This document shows positions 56,638 to 64,000 of a stretch of 64,000 nt of DNA, piece by piece; position 1 is the stretch's first letter; each line of letters opens with the position of its first letter. This stretch comes from Crotalaria pallida (taxonomy: Eukaryota > Streptophyta > Magnoliopsida > Fabales > Fabaceae). The notes below the pieces were generated by a model. It searched no databases, was not told the DNA's origin, and saw only the letters and a program-made list of their open reading frames with translations. Made by a program: the position numbers and the translations under genes. The stretch spans positions 27,856,001 to 27,920,000 of the forward strand of contig CM075655.1 in assembly GCA_037953625.1 (NCBI GenBank), in the 5' to 3' direction.

Positions 56638-59600
56638 TAAATGTTTTAGGAGAATGCAGTTCTCCTTACTCTTCTGAACCTGAATCAATAAGATCTGAGA
56701 AGTTAGGTTTGAACCCGCTCATGAGTCAATCTTTATCCTGGAAAAAACCTTCCAAGCTTTATTACCAACGTGCAACTGCCCCGGATTTACTTCTTGAGGA
56801 ATCCGACATCCCCCTCAAAAGCTTTGATGCAAACCAATTATACATATGGAACATTGATGGTCAGAATGAGTATGGTATTATGCAAGTTATGCAATACATG
56901 TGCATGGCTGCTACTGCTTACCTAACCACCAGTGATATAGATGAAAAAGGGATCGTAATGGCTTTAACAGCAGGATTCACTGGCCAATTAAAAGGATGGT
57001 GGGATTATGGTCTCACTGAAGACGAAAAGCATGCCATTTACAATGCTGTAAAAGTTGATCCCCACCAATCTCCTATAACCAATAAAGGGGAACTAGTCCC
57101 CGATGCTGTCAACCAATTGATATTCACCATAGGAGCCAAATTTATTGGAGATCCTTCTATTTGGAGAGATAGATCGGGAGAATTATTGTCAAACCTAAGA
57201 TGTAAAACATTGTCAGACTTTAGGTGGTACAAGGATACCTTCCTTACACGAGTCTATACCAGAGAAGATTGTGAACATCGCCTCTGGAAAGAAAAATTCT
57301 TAGCTGGTCTTCCAAAGTCTTTAGGAGACAGGGTTAGAGATAAAATTAGACATCAAAATGGAGAAATCCCTTACGACAACCTTAGTTACGGACAATTAAT
57401 TTCCTATGCCCAGAAAGTAGCTTTAAAAATTTGCCAAGATAGAAAACTCCAGAATGATTTAGCCAAAGAGAAAACTCTAACCAATAGAGAACTAGGAACC
57501 TTTTGTGAACAATTCGGTCTCCCTTGTTCTAAGAAAAAACCCAATTCCAACACCCACAAAGAGAAAGAAGATAAACATCCCTCTAAGTACAAACACCATA
57601 GGAGACCTAAAGCCAAACATAAAAATGAGCCTCATCATAAAAGGACAAATTATCCGCCCAGGCATAAGAAACCCGATCAACCCAAGAACCAAGGGAAATA
57701 CTCCGGTTGTTACAATTGTGGCAAGCCTGGACATATTGCCAGATATTGTAGGCTCAAAACCAAGATTAATTCCCTAAACTTAGAATAGTCTGTTATAGAA
57801 CAACTTAATAACCTCATGGCTGAAAGCTCCGATGATGGTTATAACACCGAATCATCTGAAGATCTTAACCAGATCCAACATGATGATGCTGGAGATGACT
57901 CCGACTCCCCAAGCATTAATGTCATAACCAAAGACCATGAAAACCTGTTTTACGAAGCCATCAATTCCATCCCTAACCAAGAAGAAAGGAAACTCTTCAT
58001 AGAAAAACTTAGGTCTGTCAACACTGATAGCCACAAACAAGAAGTTCATAGCACCAAATTTGATGTTACTGAAGCCTTTAAAAGGCTTGAGAACGAGTGG
58101 AAAAAACCCTCTACTATCCAAGACCTCCATACCGAAATAGCCAATCTTAAGAGAGAGGTTAGAGAATTAAAGAACCTCAACATTAGTGAAAGACTTGATC
58201 AATTAGAAAACCATCAAAATCTTCAAGATGTTATTATTGAACAGATAGGAGATGCCCAAACCCCTGAGCACACTGATAATATAAAACCCTTTGCTGATGA
58301 AGACTTTTTGGCAATCATTGATCGCGTTACTATCCAAAAATTTTATATAAACATTGTTATTAAAATTGCTGACTTCACTCTTGAAACTGTGGCGCTGTTC
58401 GACACAGGAGCAGATTCAAACTGCATTCAAGAAGGCTTAATCCCAACTAAATATTTTGAGAAAACCTCTGAGCAGCTTAGTACTGCTAGTGGATCCAAAC
58501 TTAAAATCAATTTCAAACTTTCAAATGCTATTATCGATCACCAAGGTTTACGTGTTGAAACCCCTTTTCTCCTTGTTAAAAATTTGAAAAATGAGGTCAT
58601 TTTGGGTACGCCCTTTATTAGGTCACTCTTCCCCCTTCAAATCTCTAAAGAAGGTATCACTACTGAATATTTGGGAAAACCAGTGATTTTCAATTTTATT
58701 CAGAAACCTCTTATTAAAAACATCAATCTCGTTAACCTTAAGCAAAAACAAATTAATTTTCTCAAAGAAGAAGTCTCATTTGAAAATGTAAATATCCAGC
58801 TCAATAATTCAGATGTTCTGAAAAGAATCCAATCTCTCCTTGATCATATCCACAATACTGTATGCTCTGATCTCCCTAATGCCTTCTGGGAACGAAAGAA
58901 GCATATTGTTGATCTCCCCTATGATAAAGACTTTAAAGAAAAGCTTATCCCTACCAAAGCCAGGCCTATCCAAATGAATGATCAAATGCTCCAAATCTGT
59001 CAAAAGGAGATTAATGACCTTCTACAGAAAGGACTTATCAGGAAAAGTAAGAGTCCTTGGTCTTGTGCAGCTTTTTATGTCAATAAACAAGCTGAGATTG
59101 AACGTGGAACACCCCGTCTAGTCATCAATTACAAGCCCCTTAATGATGTCCTCCAATGGATTAGGTACCCTATCCCTAATAAAAAAGACCTCCTTGGAAG
59201 ATTACATTCTGCAAAAATCTTCTCCAAATTTGACTTAAAATCTGGATTCTGGCAGATTCAGGTCAAAGAGAGCGACCGTTATAAAACTGCCTTCACATTC
59301 CCTTTTGGCCAATATGAATGGAATGTTATGCCATTTGGTCTTAAAAATGCCCCATCTGAATTCCAGAATATTATGAATGAAATCTTCAATCCTTACTCAC
59401 ACTTCACCATAGTCTATATTGATGATGTTCTTATCTTTTCCCAATCTATAGAGCAGCACTTCAAACATATCAATATTTTCGTTCATATTATAAAGAGAAG
59501 TGGCCTTGCTATTTCCAAACCCAAAATCCAACTCTTCCAAACTAAGATCCGTTTTCTGGGTCATGAAATTCATCTGGGAACCATTGTTCCTATTAAAAGA

Positions 59601-60236
59601 GCCATAGAGTTCGGCAATAAGTTCCCAAACCAGATCCTTGATAAGAATCAGCTGCAAAGATTTCTTGGTTGTCTAAATTATGTAGCTGACTTCATTCCCC
59701 AGTTAAGCAATACCATTAAACCACTCCATGAACGTCTAAAGAAGACCCCTCCTCCTTGGACAGATATCCACACCAATATTGTTAAAAGCCTTAAGGCTCA
59801 AATACGGGAACTTCCTTGTCTTTATCTTCCTAACCCCCAAGCCTTTAAAATTGTTGAGACCGATGCCTCAAACATAGGTTATGGTGGCATTCTCAAACAG
59901 CAGGTTTCAGGAAAAGAACAGATTATTGCATTCGCATCTAAGCATTGGAATCCTGCACAACAGAATTACTCAACTGTCAAAAAAGAAGTTTTATCAATTG
60001 TTTTATGCATTTCAAAATTTCAATCTGATTTACTCAACCAGAAATTCTTGGTTCGTGTAGATTGCAAATCTGCTAAAGAAATTTTACAAAAGGATGTAAA
60101 AAATTTGGCTTCTAAACAAATTTTTGCCAGATGGCAAGCTATTTTAAGTGTTTTTGATTTTGACATTGAGTATCTCAAAGGCACTAATAATTCTCTCCCT
60201 GATTACCTTACACGTGAATACTTACAGGGAAACTAA
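56613..60236 (+). pseudogene. EPRV coat protein-protease-RT-RNase H ORF (copy C), one nonsense codon
   Basis: First ATG 56721, but open from 56613 in the -1 frame of MP. Coat-protein core (about 56840-57510), zinc knuckle at about 57708-57750, TAG at 57786-57788 (CAG in copy A), then open again: acidic linker, coiled-coil-like segment, protease DTGADS at 58401, RT with YIDD at 59415-59426, RNase H with ETDAS near 59856 and the C-terminal LPDYLTREYL motif, stop 60234-60236. Complete apart from the single stop. Would make virion coat protein and replication enzymes if the stop were suppressed; as it stands the product ends after the zinc knuckle. Confidence 0.92.
56619..56665 (+). promoter_or_regulatory. 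candidate -1 frameshift signal (copy C)
   Basis: CCCTTTA at 56619-56625 and hairpin GGAGAA-TGCAG-TTCTCC at 56649-56665, identical to copy A. Confidence 0.5.
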
Positions 60237-60252
60237 AACAGGGATTTCAAAA

Positions 60253-61704
60253 ATGTCGTCCTCCTCTCGAGGACGGGGTCGCCCCAGAGGTAAAAGGATC
60301 CAAGATCTTGTAGAAGTTCCACTCAGCCAACAACCAGGGTCATCTACCCTCCTTGGGTCTTCCACCCAACAAGGGTCATCAACCCTTCAAACCACTGAGT
60401 CATCAACTCAGTCTCCAAACAAACAACAAACCCAAACAGGAAAACAAACCAAATCAGATTATGGATTCCCACTCCATACTTTAGAAGTCTTACTAGACCA
60501 AGGTCTAACTCATCTTCCAAAAAAGTCATGGGCTGAACAAGCCTCAGATGAAGATGATATGGACTTCACCAATTCCCCCCTATCCCTCATTGTTGATAGG
60601 ATAAAAAATCAAGTTTATGAACCCACCAAAGTTCTTAAACCACAAACTAGTCTCCCAAAACAAGAGATACAAATTAGTGCCCCAAAACAAGAAATCCAAA
60701 CAACCCATCGACCCCAAACATGCAAAGAACCAACAAAATACCACAGAAAGGGTAATTATGTCCCTGTCATTCAGATGGAACCAGAATTTTGGGATGAAAA
60801 TCCCAATAGAGTTCCCTCCCGAATCTTTCCCAAAGATTTTCAATTTCAGCCTTTATCCCTAAACAAAACTCAGAGGTTCTACGAATTTATTCTCGTAGAC
60901 ACTGACTCCATCTCCATAAAACACCATAAATCCACAACTGATAAGACACTGATAACCCATTCCACATTCCAGATCCTTAAAGTATTAACCCCTTCTCAAT
61001 TTGGGACCAATCTTAATAAAATACAAAAATTTTCTCAACCTTTTGATCCCGCAGGTTTTAATTATTGGGATTATGTTCAAGCCTGGACCAATGTGTTCTG
61101 GTTCCAGAATCAAACTTTCATCCACTCTTGGTTAATTTATTTTAAAAGAAATATTAATTATGTGTTTCCCCATTGGTTTATCCAGTGGTGGATTTTCTTT
61201 GGACCACCAAACGACATCCTTCCCCAACCTGTAAAAGACGGATATCAACATTTCAAGTCTAGAATCAATTTAGAAGACAATCATATCCCAATCAGTCTCC
61301 ACTTTTGCTCTAAGCTATCACTAGCATGGATCTTCCAGTGGAAATATATTTATCTCACTAGCATGGGACTTCCCTCGTTACAGCGAGAAGCCTATCACAA
61401 ATGGTGGGCCAACTTCGACTTTGCTCATGCCACCAAAGAAGGAGTTAATCTTTGGTTCAGCAGGAATCCAACCTTCCTCAAAGTAGCTGATCCAGAGACT
61501 TGTAAATTTCTTAATCAAAGGGCGAAAATCACAGCAGCTCTTGCCGCCTCAACCTCAAAAAATTCTCTAGAAGAAAATCTTCAAAACATCCTCAAATTGT
61601 TACAAGCAGACCAATCAGAAACCTCGAAAACAAAGCTCCCATCATCTGATGAGGAAGAAGAAAATGAAGATGATTGCTTTGCTGTCAACTTGGATGATGA
61701 CTAG
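60253..61704 (+). CDS. EPRV ORF3 (copy C), 483 aa, unknown function
   Basis: ATG at 60253, 16 nt after the pol stop and in another frame, which suits termination-reinitiation or a separate transcript. The frame is open up to 60148 but the extension overlaps RNase H and has no ATG. Features: residues 1-15 Ser then Arg/Gly/Lys-rich (possible nuclear or RNA-binding signal); residues 25-50 repeats of GSST; Gln/Pro-rich linker; a central Trp/Tyr/Phe-rich domain (about residues 225-430; FNYWDYVQAW, HWFIQWWIFFGPP); an Ala/Leu/Gln-rich helix; acidic tail SSDEEEENEDD. A last ORF before the promoter is the place of the transactivator in caulimoviruses and of the unknown ORF2 of florendoviruses; similarity to either is not established here. 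Confidence 0.85.
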   Translation: MSSSSRGRGRPRGKRIQDLVEVPLSQQPGSSTLLGSSTQQGSSTLQTTESSTQSPNKQQTQTGKQTKSDYGFPLHTLEVLLDQGLTHLPKKSWAEQASDEDDMDFTNSPLSLIVDRIKNQVYEPTKVLKPQTSLPKQEIQISAPKQEIQTTHRPQTCKEPTKYHRKGNYVPVIQMEPEFWDENPNRVPSRIFPKDFQFQPLSLNKTQRFYEFILVDTDSISIKHHKSTTDKTLITHSTFQILKVLTPSQFGTNLNKIQKFSQPFDPAGFNYWDYVQAWTNVFWFQNQTFIHSWLIYFKRNINYVFPHWFIQWWIFFGPPNDILPQPVKDGYQHFKSRINLEDNHIPISLHFCSKLSLAWIFQWKYIYLTSMGLPSLQREAYHKWWANFDFAHATKEGVNLWFSRNPTFLKVADPETCKFLNQRAKITAALAASTSKNSLEENLQNILKLLQADQSETSKTKLPSSDEEEENEDDCFAVNLDDD

Positions 61705-61830
61705 AATTTTCATTAAATTATTGTAAAATGCTGTTGTAATAGTTGCGATTTAATTATTGTAAAATACTGTTGTAATAGTTCCGGTTTACTTTCCCAAATA
61801 ATTGTACACAGTGCAGGTCTTGCAACCGAC

Positions 61831-61866
61831 ACTGTTCAAACAGTAGGAAAACTAGTCTATTTAAAG
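61831..61866 (+). promoter_or_regulatory. viral promoter core: inverted repeat and TATA box
   Basis: ACTGTTCAAACAGT (6-bp arms, 61831-61844) followed 12 nt later by CTATTTAAAG (61857-61866). Transcription should begin about 30 nt downstream, near the GAGAGAGAG tract. Upstream (about 61715-61790) are two near-identical repeats of ATTGTAAAATxCTGTTGTAATAGTT. Pieces of this promoter recur at three recombination junctions of the array. Confidence 0.65.
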
Positions 61867-61997
61867 AGCATCTCAGCTCTCAATAGACACACACAATTTT
61901 AGAGAGAGAGACTTTCAGAGAGAGTTTTGGAGAGATTCCAGCCTTTGAGATCTCGTAAGCTCCTCCTTTAGTTTCTGTCTTTCAATCTTTCAAATTT

Positions 61998-62282
61998 ATG
62001 TTTATGTCTTTCAATCTTTTAATCATATAATATTTTCATATTCATGTTTTAGTTCTTGTTTACTTTCATTATCTCCACTTTCTCCCTCACCAGTTCTTCC
62101 TTCACGGATTATGCCAGAAGGTTCTGGTCCCCCTTTTTAATTCTGTCTATTTTTAATTTTTTCCCCTTCTCCCTCACCAGATCATCCTTCGCGGTTATGC
62201 CAGAAGGTTCTGGTTCCTTTTAATTATTTATAGTTTCCAGATCTTCTTCACGGCTATGCTGGAAGGTTCTGGTCCTCTTTAA
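61998..62282 (+). promoter_or_regulatory. viral leader with three tandem peptide-encoding uORF units
   Basis: Each unit reads (TCACCAG)-TTC-rich spacer-ACGG/GCGG-(T/C)TATG-CCAGAAGGTTCTGG. The uORFs are 62111-62140, 62197-62223 and 62256-62282, encoding MPEGSGPPF, MPEGSGSF and MLEGSGPL, one in each frame, each ended by TAA. CCAGAAGGTTCTGG in the first two is a perfect inverted repeat. Two unrelated short uORFs precede them (61998-62030 and an ATGTTTTAG at 62044). Confidence 0.8.
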
Positions 62283-62383
62283 TTTATTTATTATATCATT
62301 CATCTGCATCATCATCGCATATAGAATAGTCCTGCTATTCCCTACTTTCCTTTTCCATTTTTAATCTTCCTCTCCCCCCGCAG

Positions 62384-63019
62384 GTTTTAATTATTGGGAT
62401 TATGTTCAAGCCTGGACCAATGTGTTCTGGTTTCAGAATCAAACTTTCAGCCACTCTTGGTTAATTTATTTTAAAAGAAATATTAATTATGTGTTTCCCC
62501 ATTGGTTTATCCAGTGGTGGATTTTCTTTGGACCACCAAACGACATCCTTCCCCAACCTGTAAAAGAAGGATATGAACATTTCAAGTCTAGAATCAATTT
62601 AGAAGACAATCATATCCCAATCAGTCTCCACTTTTGCTCTAAGCTATCACTAGCATGGATCTTCCAGTGGAAATATATTTATCTCACTAGCATGGGACTT
62701 CCCTCGTTACAGCGAGAAGCCTATCACAAATGGTGGGCCAACTTCGACTTTGCTCATGCCACCAAAGAAGGAGTTAATCTTTGGTTCAGCAGGAATCCAA
62801 CCTTCCTCAAAGTAGCTGATCCAGAGACTTGTAAATTTCTTAATCAAAGGGCGAAAATCACAGCAGCTCTTGCCGCCTCAACCTCAAAAAATTCTCTAGA
62901 AGAAAATCTTCAAAACATCCTCAAATTGTTACAAGCAGACCAATCAGAAACCTTGAAAACAAAGCTCCCATCATCTGATGAGGAAGAAGAAAATGAAGAA
63001 GAAAATGAAGATGACCTTT
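62384..63019 (+). pseudogene. EPRV ORF3, C-terminal fragment
   Basis: Repeats 61050-61672 of copy C with a few changes, including an extra EENE-type repeat in the acidic tail. Fused after the leader at CCCCCC/GCAGG and running into an inverted promoter fragment, so the native C-terminus is lost. Confidence 0.88.
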
Positions 63020-63111
63020 AAATAGACTAGTTTTCCTACTGTTTGAACAGTGTCGGCAATTTTAATAACAATGTTCGGCAATAAGTCAGCAATTCATTTG
63101 TTTTATCAAGT
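63016..63111. other. mosaic of very short EPRV pieces
   Basis: In order: inverted promoter (about 63017-63053), inverted protease region (CAATTTTAATAACAATGTT, about 63056-63075), an RT piece in plus orientation (GTTCGGCAATAAG), another inverted protease piece (AAGTCAGCAATT), then about 20 nt unassigned before (TA)n. Each join shares a few bases. Confidence 0.7.
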
Positions 63112-63151
<40 letters not shown>

Positions 63152-63153
63152 AC
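63112..63153 (+). repeat. (TA)n flank, right of the EPRV array
   Basis: CAATATA(TA)n ending TATTATTAC, matching 48960-48993 apart from the number of TA units. After it the LTR sequence resumes. Confidence 0.75.
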
Positions 63154-64000
63154 ACGTCCAGAAAAGAAAATAAAATAAAAACCTAAAATAAAAAATAAAA
63201 ATTCATTTTAATCTTTTATTCATTTCTTTTTCCTTTTTATTTTATTAAACAACAATACAATCCATATATCAAAATTACACAAATCAACCATCAATTCCTC
63301 ATTATGTGCCACGGTTCATACATACATATACCAGAAATTAAAATTTTTCCATTATTATTTAATCATTGATTATTATTTCTTAATTCAAAGAAATAAAACA
63401 ATTAAAAGACAATGAATAAAAACTTATTTGCTCATACAAAATTCTCTACAATTCTCATGTTCTAAGGATTTAAAATAAACCCAGAAAATAAATAAATCAA
63501 ACACATCAAAAACATTTAGCCATCTTAAGAATTTAAGAAAAGGGGAGATAAATCCCTTTAAACACTCTTTTTGTGTCCCTTTTCCCATTCTTAATTCATA
63601 TGACTTAAGAACAATATCTCTTATTCAAAAATAACTTTAAAATGAAGATAAAAATTTAGAACTTGACTATAGAAGAAATTGAGAAGGTTTAAACAAAAAT
63701 ATAAACAAAACAACTTAAAAATAGCTTAAATAAATAAGTGATTTTGGGTTACCTCTCCTCCTTAAGCCTTAAAGAAAACTTCAATCAACAAAGCAACTCT
63801 TCCCTCCTTCCTTAGCTTACTCGTCCCTCTCTCTCTCTTTTTCTCTTAGAATTTTATTTTTTTCTCTTGCAAAACTATCAAGTGTTTGTGTGTGAAAAAT
63901 GTGGGAACTAAGGCTATCTATTTATAGGTGTTGAGGATGCATTTCCCCTCCATTTTTCAGAGCAAAATTCGTCGCCCCTTCATCAAATCTTAGTCAAAAA
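63154..64000 (-). repeat. minus-strand Tekay-like LTR, right part
   Basis: AT-rich non-coding DNA with a pyrimidine-rich block (about 63800-63870) and a minus-strand TATA box at 63918-63927. Read on the minus strand, U3 lies right of the window and this part runs through the TATA box towards the (TA)n and on to 45062. That both parts are one LTR is inferred from orientation and the shared flank. Confidence 0.6.
63918..63927 (-). promoter_or_regulatory. TATA box of the right LTR
   Basis: Minus strand CTATAAATAG, in similar sequence to the box at 674-683. Confidence 0.55.

Larger units (their letters stand above)
55018..62383 (+). mobile_element. EPRV copy C, plus strand, most complete copy
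   Basis: Starts within the movement protein (equivalent to copy A about 15254) and runs through coat/pol, ORF3, promoter and most of the leader, stopping at CTCTCCCCCC (62383) before the PBS. Missing: leader after the uORFs, PBS and the N-terminal part of MP. Together with A and B it defines a circular order of about 8.1 kb. Confidence 0.92.
48994..63111. mobile_element. endogenous pararetrovirus array (rearranged multi-copy integrant)
   Basis: A 14.1 kb block made only of sequence from one virus: MP fragment (+), ORF3 and promoter fragments (-), copy B (-), copy C (+), partial ORF3 (+), and a mosaic of short pieces. B and C are inverted head to head at 55018-55020. Pieces are nearly identical, so they integrated together or by later local rearrangement. 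The block sits inside a (TA)n of an LTR. Genus uncertain: Petuvirus/Florendovirus-like by domain order. Confidence 0.9.

Noticed and set aside
60148..60252. N-terminal extension of ORF3 to 60148 with a hydrophobic, signal-like start
   Set aside because: There is no ATG there, it overlaps the RNase H coding region, and the ATG at 60253 is well placed just after the pol stop.

Overview
This is plant nuclear heterochromatin, most likely from an angiosperm (probably a eudicot, from the element mix and AT-rich composition; species not determined). I see no intact host gene. The window is a nest of LTR retrotransposons of several lineages (Ty3/gypsy Tat, Tekay and Athila-like; Ty1/copia SIRE/Maximus; one large non-autonomous element), one Pack-MULE DNA transposon, and two loci of an endogenous pararetrovirus (EPRV, Caulimoviridae). 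Retroelement coding regions are broken by stops and frameshifts. The EPRV reading frames are far better preserved.

Layout. 1-1705: part of a minus-strand LTR. 1706-5671: broken gag-pol of a Tat-lineage gypsy element, whose 3' UTR and 3' LTR resurface at 13634-14568. 5672-13633: a young, non-autonomous, large-LTR element (3.66 kb LTR, 5' copy truncated, non-coding interior) that carries Tekay-type priming signals. 14576-20262: EPRV copy A, starting exactly at the tRNA-Met primer-binding site and truncated in RNase H. 20263-21012: LTR scrap. 21061-about 26580: minus-strand Athila-like non-autonomous element with a 319-aa unknown ORF, interrupted at 22165-23323 by a Pack-MULE with 9-bp target duplication that carries a piece of an S-locus/G-type-lectin receptor-kinase gene. 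26584-45061: Tekay chromovirus with a 3.49 kb LTR, split at its polypurine tract by a complete SIRE-type copia element (34664-44371, TSD GTAAG). 45062-48993 and 63154-64000: two parts of one long minus-strand LTR that landed in the Tekay 3' LTR and was itself split at a (TA)n run by a 14.1 kb EPRV array.

The EPRV array (about 48994-63111) holds a minus-strand copy B (50032-55020) and a plus-strand copy C (55018-62383) head to head, plus short scrambled fragments at both ends, all joined at microhomologies. From the overlaps the viral genome is about 8.1 kb: promoter, long leader, tRNA-Met PBS, movement-protein ORF, coat-protein/protease/RT/RNase H ORF, then a third ORF of unknown function.

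The most interesting signals are viral. (1) The leader holds three tandem units, each with an 8-9 codon uORF encoding almost the same peptide (MPEGSG.. / MLEGSG..), one in each reading frame. (2) The movement-protein ORF and the coat/pol ORF overlap in the -1 frame at a canonical slippery heptamer (CCCTTTA) followed by a perfect 6-bp hairpin, and the second ORF has no early ATG. (3) Copies B and C form a 5 kb inverted repeat that could act as a natural hairpin-RNA source. Outside the virus, two different Tekay-like LTRs carry related small ORFs that align without gaps over 43 residues and start just after a splice-acceptor-like AG.
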